NCBI RefSeq assembly: GCF_014486695.1
Contig: NZ_JACTAB010000001.1
Location: forward strand, 496,001 to 560,000
Reading direction: 5' to 3'
DNA: 64,000 nt
Source: Flavobacterium buctense
GTDB lineage: Bacteria > Bacteroidota > Bacteroidia > Flavobacteriales > Flavobacteriaceae
This document shows, one piece after another, positions 38,803-47,323 of the stretch. Numbering within the stretch: position 1 is the stretch's first letter; each line of letters starts with the position of its first letter. A model generated the notes under the pieces. That model had not been told where the DNA came from. It saw nothing but the letters and a program-made list of their open reading frames with translations, and ran no database searches. The translations under genes were made by a program, and so were the position numbers.

Positions 38803-40028
38803 AATGGCAGCGACTTCATTAAGGGCTTATTGTCTATAAAATTGTCAGGCGTTATGCTGGGTAAAACTTTTTCGGATTTGTCTAAAAGCGTAATCATAAA
38901 ACTTCGGAACAAGATCATGGCCGACGGATTATTTTCGGTCAAAACGGCGAACAAGCTCAGCGGATGATATGGCACATCGCCAATACCGTCTTTGTTTAAA
39001 TCATAGCCTTCATATTTGTCCCAATAATTGCTGTTGAACGTGTTGAGCACTAAACTTCCATTGGTACTGATGTCAAAAGTGTTGCCCACATAATTGTTGT
39101 TTACAATTTCATTTTCCATGCAACTGGCTTGGATTTTCATGCCCCAACCGTTGGCTTCAAAGACGTTTTTCTCGACTTTAATTCGGGACGTACCTTCCAT
39201 ATAAATCCCGGAAGTGTTTCGAGCAAAACGATTGTTGAAGATATAACTGTCGGCTATCTCTTTAAGCAATAATCCATAAGCAGAATCGCCCCAGTTTTCC
39301 TCAAAATAGTTGTTGAACATCTTTACGTTTTTGGTAAACATCACGGCAACTCCGGCGCCGTTTCCTTTGAAAACATTGGTGATATACGAATCGTCATTGG
39401 AAAACATAAAATGCAAACCGTAGCGAATATTGTTATTGGAAATATTCCTCCAAATCACGGATTGGGTTACAAATTCAAAATAAATCCCGTCGCGATGGCC
39501 GGAGATTCTGTTGCCGATAATTTGCAAGTGCTCACTTTTCCAGCAGTGAATGCCGTTTCCGATGAGTTGTTCCTGCTTACCGTAGGCTCTGATTGTATTG
39601 TTTTTGACGATACTATTTTTGCAGTTTTGCAGGTAAATGCCAAAGAAATTGTTGTCGAGGATGTTGTTCTCAATACGAACAAAATTTCGGTCATAGACTT
39701 TAATTCCGCAAGGATCATCCAAAGCGGCATAACCTGAATTGATGATTTTGAATCCTTTTACCAGCACACTATCGGCGGCAACAGACAGGACTTCGAATTT
39801 ATTTTGTCCATCGAGTATTGGATAGTTTTTGCCTAAAAAGGCAATTTTTTTGTTGATGATAATATTTCCTTCTTTATAAACACCTTTGGTCACGATAATG
39901 GTATCGCCATCGATTGCCAAAGTCAAAGCGTGTTTGATGGTTTTGACCGGATAGGTTTTACCCACCGTAATGGTTTTGGCATTACAAATCAGGCTCAAAA
40001 AGAAGAATATATAAACTAGATTTTTCAT
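38799..40028 (-). CDS. nosD: NosD, periplasmic maturation protein of N2O reductase
   Basis: A 409-residue right-handed beta-helix protein with signal peptide (MKNLVYIFFFLSLICNAKT). The repeated NNxIxxN / N-x-I-x turns of the parallel helix run from about residue 90 to 320 (NILDNNFFGIYLQNCKN, NRISGHRDGIYFEF). The end, SNYWDKYEGYDLNKDGIGD then PYHP, is the NosD C-terminal signature. It delivers sulphur or copper to apo-NosZ together with NosFY. It overlaps nosL and nosF by 4 nt each. Confidence 0.94.
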   Translation of the reverse strand: MKNLVYIFFFLSLICNAKTITVGKTYPVKTIKHALTLAIDGDTIIVTKGVYKEGNIIINKKIAFLGKNYPILDGQNKFEVLSVAADSVLVKGFKIINSGYAALDDPCGIKVYDRNFVRIENNILDNNFFGIYLQNCKNSIVKNNTIRAYGKQEQLIGNGIHCWKSEHLQIIGNRISGHRDGIYFEFVTQSVIWRNISNNNIRYGLHFMFSNDDSYITNVFKGNGAGVAVMFTKNVKMFNNYFEENWGDSAYGLLLKEIADSYIFNNRFARNTSGIYMEGTSRIKVEKNVFEANGWGMKIQASCMENEIVNNNYVGNTFDISTNGSLVLNTFNSNYWDKYEGYDLNKDGIGDVPYHPLSLFAVLTENNPSAMILFRSFMITLLDKSEKVLPSITPDNFIDNKPLMKSLPL

Positions 40029-40456
40029 TTATAAGCGTTGTAAACTTCGGACCAAGTGATGGTTTGGGCTTCAAGTTTTTTGGCAAATTCGGCTTGTTCT
40101 TTGGCGGAACTGAAAGCGGCCATATTGCCTCTCATGGGCGAATTTATTTTTCCGCCTTTGATAAAATGAGCGGTTTCGGCCGGAATGAGCGTGTTGTCTT
40201 TCAGGTAATCATTAACAAAGAACGATTGGTATGGCACCACGGTATTCGATTTGGCAAATTGTACCATGCAGGCCAAGTCATCAAATTTGTAATAGCGTCC
40301 TTTTTTGGTGATTAATTCGGCTCCGAATTTACCATTGGCAATTGTCATCTTGCAGAAATCACAGGAATCTGAATTTATTTTGATTGGTTTTGGCTCATTA
40401 GAACCACAAGAGATTAAGGTTAGCATTGTGATACAAGCCATAACGAGAGTTCTCAT
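40025..40456 (-). CDS. nosL: NosL, copper-binding lipoprotein
   Basis: A 143-residue lipoprotein (lipobox LTLISC) that binds Cu(I) and hands it to NosZ. The conserved DSCDFCKMTIANGKFGAEL is at residues about 31-49, with YKFDDLACMVQF further on. Ends with ITWSEVYNAYK. Overlaps nosD by 4 nt (ATGA). Confidence 0.93.
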   Translation of the reverse strand: MRTLVMACITMLTLISCGSNEPKPIKINSDSCDFCKMTIANGKFGAELITKKGRYYKFDDLACMVQFAKSNTVVPYQSFFVNDYLKDNTLIPAETAHFIKGGKINSPMRGNMAAFSSAKEQAEFAKKLEAQTITWSEVYNAYK

Positions 40457-40458
40457 GT

Positions 40459-41043
40459 TTACTTATTTTTATTAAACTTATATTCTTTTAGCACCACTAA
40501 AAATAATAAAAAACCAGCTGCGGTTAACATCCAACCACCGGTATCCGGTATAGAATAGGCACCAAAGTTTAGCAATTGTTTGTAACCAATAAGTGGTGGT
40601 TGATAAGCCATTCCCGGTACTCTGATGGCGGCATTTGGGTCGAGGTTGTGTCCGTATTCATAGTTCCATCGGTAAAAATCTATTGCTGCTAAGACGATAA
40701 AAAGCACATAAGTAATTAGGAAAGCCAAGACTGCTTTTCTTTTGGCCACAAAAATCAACAAGATGGAAATTAGGGCAAAAGCACCAAAGACATAGGGTAA
40801 AACTTTGAATTCAATAAAGTTTTCGGTGTGCAAGGTTGCCATGCCGATGTAGTGATTCAATCCGTTGATGATTTCAACATCGCCACCTATTTTATTGGCG
40901 TGTAATCTAAGTACGAGTCCTTCAGGATATTGTGGTGCTTCAAGTTGGATTTGCCACATTGGGACAAATAACGCGCCGACAAATAATAGTCCTGTGATCA
41001 AAAGCAATATTTTTGACAAGCCTGAAATTTTTATATTTTTCAT
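40459..41043 (-). CDS. Membrane protein of nos cluster, function unknown
   Basis: A 194-residue protein with about four transmembrane helices (ILLLITGLLFVGALFVPMW; YVFGAFALISILLIFVA; VLAFLITYVLFIVLAAIDFY; GWMLTAAGFLLFLVVL). Between helices are GLNHYIGMATLHTENF and the Pro-rich NAAIRVPGMAYQPPLIGYKQ, with His and Met that might bind copper or haem. It lies between nosZ and nosL. I remember comparable proteins in Bacteroidetes clade II nos clusters, with no assigned role. Confidence 0.7.
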   Translation of the reverse strand: MKNIKISGLSKILLLITGLLFVGALFVPMWQIQLEAPQYPEGLVLRLHANKIGGDVEIINGLNHYIGMATLHTENFIEFKVLPYVFGAFALISILLIFVAKRKAVLAFLITYVLFIVLAAIDFYRWNYEYGHNLDPNAAIRVPGMAYQPPLIGYKQLLNFGAYSIPDTGGWMLTAAGFLLFLVVLKEYKFNKNK

Positions 41044-41049
41044 TTCATT

Positions 41050-41086
41050 GGAGAAAAAAAGGGAACAAATAAAATCTGTTCCCTTT
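41050..41086 (-). terminator. Terminator immediately after nosZ, inside the nos operon
   Basis: Stem AAAGGGAACA / TGTTCCCTTT (41058-41067 with 41077-41086), 9-nt loop. On the minus strand it ends in a seven-T run, 9 nt after the nosZ stop. It may end or stabilise most nosZ transcripts while letting some pass into the maturation genes. Confidence 0.8.
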
Positions 41087-41094
41087 GGTTAATT

Positions 41095-43074
41095 TTATTT
41101 GGTTGCCTTCGGTAAGTTGGTTCCCAGACTATAAGTAATCGGGACATTACTTCCGGCTGGAGAAACTCTAACATAGCCTTGCATTTCTTGGTGTAGTGCG
41201 CTACAGAAATCGGTACAATACATTGGCCATATTCCGGCTTTTTTAGGAATCCATTTTAGGGTAGCGGTTTCACCCGGCATAATTAAAAGCTCTCCATTAT
41301 CGGCGCCTTTGATGGCAAATCCGTGTGGTACATCCCAGTCTTGTTCTAAGTTGGTTACGTGGAAATACACTTCGTCACCTACTTTAACGCCTTCAATATT
41401 ATCGGGAGCAAAGTGAGAACGGATAGAAGTCATCCAAACATCTACTCGGTTGCCTTTGCGAACTACTTTGGCTTCTTTTTCGCCTTTGGCCACAAATGGG
41501 TGGTTGTTGTCGGCGATTTTGTAGAATTTCAACTGACCGTTATTTCGAATCAACTCGGCCGGTGCGGCTTGAGCATAGTGCGGCTCTCCGATGGTTGGGA
41601 AGTCTAAGATTAACTTCATCTTATCGCCACTGATATCATAAATTTGAGCCGATTGAGCTAACTCAGGACCGGTTGGTAAATAGCGATCTTTGGTGATTTT
41701 ATTGTAAGCGATTAAGTATTTACCGAATGGTTTTTTACTGTCACCTCCAGGGATACACAAGTGACCTACAGAATAATAAGTTGGTACTCTATCCAGTACT
41801 TTCAAAGATTTGATATCCCATTTTACTACTTCAGAAGACACGAAGAAAGTGGTATAAGCATTTCCTTTGCCGTCGAATTCGGTGTGTAATGGTCCTAAGC
41901 CCGGTTTTTGAACTTCACCGTGTAAAGCAGCTTCGTATTTTACTACCGGAATGCCACCGTACTCGCCATCGAATTTTTTGTTTTTGATGGCGCCCATCAA
42001 TTTATCGAAACTGAATACCGGAATCAAAGCGGCTAATTTTCCTGAACCAACAATATATTCTCCTGTTGGATCTACGTCACAACCGTGAGGTGATTTCGGA
42101 CAAGGAATCATGTAACAAATGTCTTTTAAAGCGGCAGCATCTAAGACCAATACTTCATTTTTCATTTCAGAAGTAGCGGTATGTGTTTTTTCATTCCATT
42201 TGTTGTGGACATATTTTACCGATTGTTTTTTGCCTTTTCCGGCTTTGATGTATTCTTCGGCTTTTTTCCAGTTTACCGCCATGATAAAATCTTTATCACG
42301 TTGCGAAGCATTTACTTCTAACAAAGTATTGGCTTGCTCGGTGTTGTAGCAAGAGAAGAAGAACCAACCGTGTGATTTTCCTTTTCCGGCGTGAGAAAGG
42401 TCGAAGTTAACTCCCGGCGTTACGATTTGGAACGCTAAGTCCATTTCCCCTTCTTTGCCCACTTTGACAAAACTGATATGACCTTTGAAATTTTCTTTAT
42501 AAGTATTGATCGCTACGTCTCCGTTTTCATAATCAGGCGGGACACTAAAACGTGTTCCGGCTACTACATATTCGGTGTTTTCGGTGATGAATGGAGAAGA
42601 GTGATTTCCGCCACTATTAGGTAATTCGATAATCTCGGCTGTTTTGAATGTTTTCAAATCAATACGAGCGATACGCGGCGTGTTATTGGCATTACCAAAA
42701 ACCCAACGACCATCTACTTCACCATTGGTTTGTGACATTTCGGTGTGGTGTAAATCATCCCAAGGTACAAAACCATTGGAGGTATTTAACATGGGTTTGG
42801 TTTCTTCACTGTATCCCCAACCTTTTTCAGGGTCAACGGAGAACACCGGAATTACTCTGAACAATCTTCCGCTTGGCAGACCATAAACGCTCAGTTGTCC
42901 ACTGAAACCACCGGACACGAAGTTATAAAACTCATCATATTTTCCCGGACCAACATAGGCTTTTTGAGCGGCGTCACCACTCACGGCATCTCCGGAGTTT
43001 TTTGGCTTACAAGAAGTGAACAAAGCACTCCCAAGAGCAATCGCAAAAATTGCTTTTACAAACTTATTTTTCAT
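41095..43074 (-). CDS. nosZ: Nitrous-oxide reductase NosZ, clade II
   Basis: A 659-residue copper enzyme reducing N2O to N2 in the periplasm. The signal is Sec-type with a lipobox-like LFTSC (no twin-arginine), as in clade II. The N-terminal beta-propeller binds CuZ: DDLHHTEMSQTNGEVDGRW and later HPHG-type blocks (PKSPHGCDVDPTGEY; SFDLSHAGKGKSHGWFF; LGPLHTEFDG; EPHYAQA). The cupredoxin domain binds CuA: WPMYCTDFCSALHQEMQGY, with HVTNLEQDWDVPHGF before it. It is second in the operon, after a cytochrome c. Confidence 0.97.
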   Translation of the reverse strand: MKNKFVKAIFAIALGSALFTSCKPKNSGDAVSGDAAQKAYVGPGKYDEFYNFVSGGFSGQLSVYGLPSGRLFRVIPVFSVDPEKGWGYSEETKPMLNTSNGFVPWDDLHHTEMSQTNGEVDGRWVFGNANNTPRIARIDLKTFKTAEIIELPNSGGNHSSPFITENTEYVVAGTRFSVPPDYENGDVAINTYKENFKGHISFVKVGKEGEMDLAFQIVTPGVNFDLSHAGKGKSHGWFFFSCYNTEQANTLLEVNASQRDKDFIMAVNWKKAEEYIKAGKGKKQSVKYVHNKWNEKTHTATSEMKNEVLVLDAAALKDICYMIPCPKSPHGCDVDPTGEYIVGSGKLAALIPVFSFDKLMGAIKNKKFDGEYGGIPVVKYEAALHGEVQKPGLGPLHTEFDGKGNAYTTFFVSSEVVKWDIKSLKVLDRVPTYYSVGHLCIPGGDSKKPFGKYLIAYNKITKDRYLPTGPELAQSAQIYDISGDKMKLILDFPTIGEPHYAQAAPAELIRNNGQLKFYKIADNNHPFVAKGEKEAKVVRKGNRVDVWMTSIRSHFAPDNIEGVKVGDEVYFHVTNLEQDWDVPHGFAIKGADNGELLIMPGETATLKWIPKKAGIWPMYCTDFCSALHQEMQGYVRVSPAGSNVPITYSLGTNLPKATK

Positions 43075-43137
43075 TATAATTGATTTTAAATAAGATTGGC
43101 CAGCACTTTCACGGGTTAACCAATCTCTGGTTTTGGT

Positions 43138-43620
43138 TTATTTTACACCGTCATTTTTACGCATGAATTCCAAGATGTGTCTGGCATCGTCGTCGCTAAG
43201 ACCTTGATTTGGCATACGAACCAAACAAATCTCTAATTGCGCTTGAACTTCAGGATCTTTGTCAATCATTGGATCAGGATTAGTGATGAAGTTCATAATC
43301 CACTCCGGTTTTCTTCTTTCGGTTACCCCTTTCCATCCCGGTCCGACTAATTTTTCATCGGTCATTTTGTGACAAGAGGTACATTTTACTCCGGAAACTT
43401 CTTCGCCTTTAGTTGCCATGGCTTGGTCTAAAGCAGCGCCTAGTTCTACTGTGGTAAATTTACCTTCACCTCTTTTTGGGTCATAAGATGATGGGTCAGT
43501 AGCCGTTGTTTCTGTTGCACTTGGGTCGGCTGCAGGATTATACTCTTCGGTTTCTTTTTCTTTTTTACCACAAGCGATTAACAGAGAAAAAGCAAGAGCA
43601 GTTAAAAATAATTTTTTCAT
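43138..43620 (-). CDS. Cytochrome c lipoprotein, probable electron donor to NosZ
   Basis: A 160-residue lipoprotein (lipobox LLIACG) with an acidic, Thr-rich tether (about residues 18-55) and one class I cytochrome c domain: haem site CTSCH in SGVKCTSCHKMTDE, and an axial Met in CLVRMPNQGLSDDDARHILEF. It is the first gene of the nos operon, 64 nt upstream of nosZ, with an FNR-type box. Clade II nos operons often start with such a cytochrome; a donor role is inferred. Confidence 0.88.
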   Translation of the reverse strand: MKKLFLTALAFSLLIACGKKEKETEEYNPAADPSATETTATDPSSYDPKRGEGKFTTVELGAALDQAMATKGEEVSGVKCTSCHKMTDEKLVGPGWKGVTERRKPEWIMNFITNPDPMIDKDPEVQAQLEICLVRMPNQGLSDDDARHILEFMRKNDGVK

Positions 43621-43646
43621 GATTGGATGTATTAAAATTTCTTAAA

Positions 43647-43692
43647 CAAATTTCGGCACTAAACAGTTGTTAATTTTATGATTAGAATCATA
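43647..43692 (-). promoter_or_regulatory. FNR-type box and promoter of the nos operon
   Basis: TATGATTAGAATCATA (43677-43692) is a perfect TATGA-N6-TCATA. On the minus strand the -7-like GAAATTTG ends at 43647, 37.5 nt from the box centre, with the cytochrome ATG at 43620. Confidence 0.7.
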
Positions 43693-43838
43693 GTTGGGGA
43701 GAAACTTTTTGGGACTATTTATAACGACACAGAGAAAAAAAAGAATGTCCATTCCAATTGAAAAACCGGAGGAAGAAAAAAAATGGGTTTTTTAAAAATA
43801 GCCCAAGAAATACTATCTTTACTATTCAATTTACCACC

Positions 43839-44804
43839 ATGCCTAACCAAGACATTAAGATTCTCCACCTTGACAGCAATCATCCTTTGTTGTGGGAACA
43901 ATTGGAACAAGCCGGTTTTCAAAATGAAGCCGATTTTTCTTCATCTAAAACTGAAATCGAAGCTAAAATTCATCACTATCATGGTATTGTTATTCGCAGC
44001 CGATTTAAAATCGACAAAGATTTTTTAGACAAAGCCACGAATCTTAAATTCATCGCCAGAGTCGGTGCCGGATTGGAAAGTATCGATTGTGACTATGCCG
44101 AAGCTAAAGGAATTCATCTTATCGCTGCGCCTGAAGGCAACAGAAATGCGGTTGGGGAACACGCTTTGGGCATGCTTTTGTCGGTAATGAACAAATTGAA
44201 TCGCGCGGATAGGTTAGTGCGTGAAGGCAAATGGATAAGAGAAGGCAATCGAGGGTATGAGTTAGAAGGCAAAACAGTTGGATTGATTGGTTATGGCAAT
44301 ATGGGGAAATCTTTCGCTAAGAAACTGCGTGGTTTTGACGTAGAAGTTTTGTGTTATGATATTCTTCCCAATGTGGGAGATGCCAATGCCAAGCAAGTTT
44401 CGCTTTCGGAATTACAAGCCCAAGCCGATGTCTTGAGTTTGCATATTCCGTGGACACCGGAAACGGATAAGATGGTCAATGCTGAATTTATTAATGCTTT
44501 TGCTAAGCCGTTTTGGTTTGTCAATACTTCTCGTGGGAAAAATGTAGTGACTGATGATTTGGTCGCCGCTTTGGAATCCGGTAAAATTCTCGGTGCCGGA
44601 TTGGATGTTTTAGAGTATGAAAAATTATCGTTTGAAAATCTTTTTATCGATAGCGAAAAACCCAAAGCTTTTGAGTATTTACTCCAAGCAGAAAATGTTT
44701 TATTAACCCCACATATCGCCGGTTGGACGTTTGAAAGTCATGAAAAACTGGCGCAGACTATCGTGGATAAAATTGTTCAATTACGAATTACGAATTGTTT
44801 TTGA
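43839..44804 (+). CDS. D-2-hydroxyacid dehydrogenase (phosphoglycerate-dehydrogenase-like)
   Basis: A 321-residue NAD-dependent enzyme, start at 43839 (MPNQDIKIL); the longer open frame upstream looks non-coding. The nucleotide-binding GLIGYGNMGKSFA, the substrate Arg region in NTSRGKNVV and the catalytic His in LTPHIAGWT are all present, with ARVGAGLESID and NAVGEHALGMLL earlier. Length suits a short SerA-like or hydroxypyruvate reductase-like enzyme without an ACT domain; the substrate is not decided. A -7-like TATCTTTA lies about 25 nt upstream. Confidence 0.85.
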   Translation: MPNQDIKILHLDSNHPLLWEQLEQAGFQNEADFSSSKTEIEAKIHHYHGIVIRSRFKIDKDFLDKATNLKFIARVGAGLESIDCDYAEAKGIHLIAAPEGNRNAVGEHALGMLLSVMNKLNRADRLVREGKWIREGNRGYELEGKTVGLIGYGNMGKSFAKKLRGFDVEVLCYDILPNVGDANAKQVSLSELQAQADVLSLHIPWTPETDKMVNAEFINAFAKPFWFVNTSRGKNVVTDDLVAALESGKILGAGLDVLEYEKLSFENLFIDSEKPKAFEYLLQAENVLLTPHIAGWTFESHEKLAQTIVDKIVQLRITNCF

Positions 44805-44827
44805 ATATGAACTAAACCTTTTTGATT

Positions 44828-45229
44828 ATGAATAAAGTGAGTTATTATTTAGTGTTAATTGTGGGAATCCTAACCTTCCTTCAATTTTTTCCTCATGCTT
44901 TTATGGGTATGCCCGCGGTTTTAGACCATATTGAAAAAGGAGAAATCCAGCCTGTTGCGGCACAAGGCATGCAGATGATTTGGTTGTATTCTTCGATTAT
45001 GATGTTGTTATCGAGTATTTGGTTGTTCTTTTTGGCCAAGCCCATAAAGGAAGGCAAACACGTGGCAAGATTGCAGGTTTTGTACATGAGTATTGGGTTG
45101 TTGGCCTTTGGATTGGGTTGTAGTTATATTGCTCAGGAAGTTTTCAATCACTTATTTTTCTTTACCGTGGAAGGGATATTGCTTTTGTTGGCGGTAACCA
45201 TTTTTTACAAAAGAGAAGCACAGTCATAA
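44828..45229 (+). CDS. Four-helix membrane protein, unknown function
   Basis: A 133-residue protein from the ATG at 44828. Four hydrophobic helices: YYLVLIVGILTFLQFFP, MIWLYSSIMMLLSSIWLFF, LYMSIGLLAFGLGCSYIA and LFFFTVEGILLLLAVTIFY. Between them lie PAVLDHIEKGEIQPVAAQG and KPIKEGKHVARLQV. It follows the dehydrogenase by 23 nt, so they may share a transcript. No family is recognised with confidence. Confidence 0.65.
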   Translation: MNKVSYYLVLIVGILTFLQFFPHAFMGMPAVLDHIEKGEIQPVAAQGMQMIWLYSSIMMLLSSIWLFFLAKPIKEGKHVARLQVLYMSIGLLAFGLGCSYIAQEVFNHLFFFTVEGILLLLAVTIFYKREAQS

Positions 45230-45309
45230 TACTTTTTTAGGGAAACCGTATTTTTTTATAAGAATTTTATATATTAGACCCATCAATAACAAAACCAATA
45301 AACAATAGT

Positions 45310-45648
45310 ATGGAAGCACAAAAAGTGGACATGTTTATGATGATGAACGCAAAGTATTTTGAAAGTCATCATTTAAACGCTGTTAGAGAAAAATTATTAA
45401 GCCTTGACGAATCAAAATGGGGATTAGTACAAACCCTTCAATTCAAGGAGCCAACCACTTCATTAATTGTATCGCTTTTGGGTGGACAATTAGGGATTGA
45501 CCGTTTTATGATTGGAGATACCGGAATGGGTGTGGCCAAACTTTTAACTTGTGGTGGTTTAGGAATTTGGGCGATTGTCGATTGGTTTTTAATCATGGGT
45601 GCTACTCGTGAGAAAAACATGGAATCTTTCCAAAATACATTCTATTAA
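45310..45648 (+). CDS. TM2-domain protein
   Basis: A 112-residue protein with a TM2 domain (about residues 48-95): SLLGGQLGIDRFMIGDTGMG then LLTCGGLGIWAIVDWFLIMG, two helices joined by a short turn with the DRF motif. TM2 proteins are small membrane proteins of unknown role. It is followed after 3 nt by a DUF2752 gene. Confidence 0.9.
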   Translation: MEAQKVDMFMMMNAKYFESHHLNAVREKLLSLDESKWGLVQTLQFKEPTTSLIVSLLGGQLGIDRFMIGDTGMGVAKLLTCGGLGIWAIVDWFLIMGATREKNMESFQNTFY

Positions 45649-45651
45649 TAA

Positions 45652-46056
45652 ATGACCCGAAATAAGTTATATTCCTTGTTGCTTATAGCTTGTTTGGCGG
45701 GATTTATTTATCTTTTTTATTCCATTCAAAAGGAACAACAAGAAACAGTTGGAGTGTGTATCATTAAAAACGTGACCGGTTATGCTTGTCCGTCCTGTGG
45801 TACCACTCGAGCTGTACTGTTGCTTTTTGAAGGCAAAATTACCGACTCTCTACTACTCAATCCTTTTGGAATACTTGTTGCTATCATCATGACAGTTTTT
45901 CCTCTTTGGGTTTTGACCGATATTGTTTTAAAAAAAGAAACCTTTTTTAAAGCCTATAAAAAAGCAGAAAGTATGATCAGAAAACCTTGGTTTGCCATTG
46001 TTTTAATCCTGTTAGTACTGCTCAATTGGATTTGGAATTTATACAAAAATCTATGA
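45652..46056 (+). CDS. DUF2752 membrane protein
   Basis: A 134-residue protein with the DUF2752 signature NVTGYACPSCGTTRAVLLL (paired Cys between an N-terminal helix and a second helix), then PFGILVAIIMTVFPLWVL and a last helix near the C-terminus. The CxxC suggests redox or metal chemistry; function is unknown. It overlaps the next gene by 4 nt (ATGA). Confidence 0.9.
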   Translation: MTRNKLYSLLLIACLAGFIYLFYSIQKEQQETVGVCIIKNVTGYACPSCGTTRAVLLLFEGKITDSLLLNPFGILVAIIMTVFPLWVLTDIVLKKETFFKAYKKAESMIRKPWFAIVLILLVLLNWIWNLYKNL

Positions 46057-46484
46057 TACAAGAAACCACTTTTCCCTACAAACCGGGCGAACACGAATGC
46101 GAAAAGTCATCTAACAGTTATTTGATGTCTTTAGTGGCTTTGATTGCCGGATTGCCTTTGCCGATTATCAACTTATTGGCAACGTTTTTCTTTTATTTGG
46201 CCAACAGAAAAGGCACTTATTTTGTGCGTTGGCATTGTACGCAAGCTTTGTTGTCACAGATGGCTTTATTGGGAATTAACAGCGCCAGCTTTTGGTGGAC
46301 GGTTTCCATTTTGTTCTCTGATGAGAAAGCCAGTAATGAATACTTTGCCTATATTTTTACCGTAATTTTATTCAACCTGTTTGAGATTTTCTCGACTATT
46401 TATGCTGCTGTACAAACCCGAAAAGGGAAACACGTGCAGTTTTTGTTCTTCGGTAATGTAACTAACTTAATTTGCAGACCATAA
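46053..46484 (+). CDS. DUF4870-like membrane protein
   Basis: A 143-residue protein from the ATG at 46053, in the pattern of DUF4870: LVALIAGLPLPIINLLATFFFYL, RKGTYFVRWHCTQALLSQ and a last pair of helices ending KGKHVQF. Four helices in all. It overlaps DUF2752 by 4 nt and M48 by one base (TAATG). Confidence 0.8.
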   Translation: MIQETTFPYKPGEHECEKSSNSYLMSLVALIAGLPLPIINLLATFFFYLANRKGTYFVRWHCTQALLSQMALLGINSASFWWTVSILFSDEKASNEYFAYIFTVILFNLFEIFSTIYAAVQTRKGKHVQFLFFGNVTNLICRP

Positions 46485-47284
46485 TGATAAAGAGAACCAT
46501 TTTTCAGGGATTAATTATAGTAATGGGATTTGCCGCAGTTTGGTTTGGATTTTCCCAATTGGATTTTATGAAGTTTTTTCAAGTCAGAGAAAGAACCACC
46601 AATTTGGAAAACAAGTTAGGCGACATGATTTGGTATGAAATCTCCAATACGGAAGATATTGTTACCAATGACACTCTCATTAAAACATTAGACAGTTTGA
46701 TTAATCCGCTCTGTGAAGCCAATGATATTGAGCGCGATTCTTTAAAAGTTCACATCATTATTAAGGATGAAGTCAATGCTTTTGCTTTGCCGAATAACCA
46801 TTTAGTGGTGTACACCGGATTGATAGCCGATTGTAAAAGGCAAGAAGCTTTACAAGGTGTTTTAGGTCACGAAATTGCACACATTGAGAAGAACCACGTG
46901 ATGAAAAAATTATCCAAAGAACTAGGGTATTCTGTGTTGTTAACTGCAGCAGGCGGAAGCAAAGGCGGTGCCATGGCTAGGGAAATTTTAAAAGAATTAA
47001 CGTCATCTGCTTATGACCGAACATTGGAAAAAGAAGCCGATATTACTAGTGTTGATTATATGATTAATGCGAAGGTTGATCCAAAACCTATGGCCGATTT
47101 TATGTACCAATTGGCTATGGAAAGTAATTTGGATGCTGCTTTATATTGGATTTCAGACCATCCGGAATCCGAAGAACGCGCCAAATATATTTTGGAATAC
47201 ATAAAAGACAAAAAGCTAAAAAGCAAACAAACATTAAAAGACAAAGACTGGAAAGCTTTTCAGGAAAAGGTCAAGTTAGAATAA
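46484..47284 (+). CDS. M48 family zinc metallopeptidase
   Basis: A 266-residue membrane-anchored peptidase (helix at residues 5-23). The zinc motif is GHEIAHIEKNH (HExxH), the third ligand lies in LEKEADITSVDYM, and NHLVVYTGLIADCK is the usual preceding strand. DHPESEERAKYI is the family's C-terminal block. Related to HtpX/BepA-type quality-control proteases. It closes a coupled TM2-DUF2752-DUF4870-M48 operon with its own terminator. Confidence 0.93.
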   Translation: MIKRTIFQGLIIVMGFAAVWFGFSQLDFMKFFQVRERTTNLENKLGDMIWYEISNTEDIVTNDTLIKTLDSLINPLCEANDIERDSLKVHIIIKDEVNAFALPNNHLVVYTGLIADCKRQEALQGVLGHEIAHIEKNHVMKKLSKELGYSVLLTAAGGSKGGAMAREILKELTSSAYDRTLEKEADITSVDYMINAKVDPKPMADFMYQLAMESNLDAALYWISDHPESEERAKYILEYIKDKKLKSKQTLKDKDWKAFQEKVKLE

Positions 47285-47285
47285 T

Positions 47286-47319
47286 AAAAAAGGCAACTCA
47301 CTGAGTTGCCTTTTTTTTT
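47286..47319. terminator. Bidirectional terminator after the M48 gene
   Basis: Perfect stem GGCAACTC / GAGTTGCC with loop ACT, flanked by an A-run and a T-run, serving both convergent genes. Confidence 0.9.
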
Positions 47320-47323
47320 AGAC

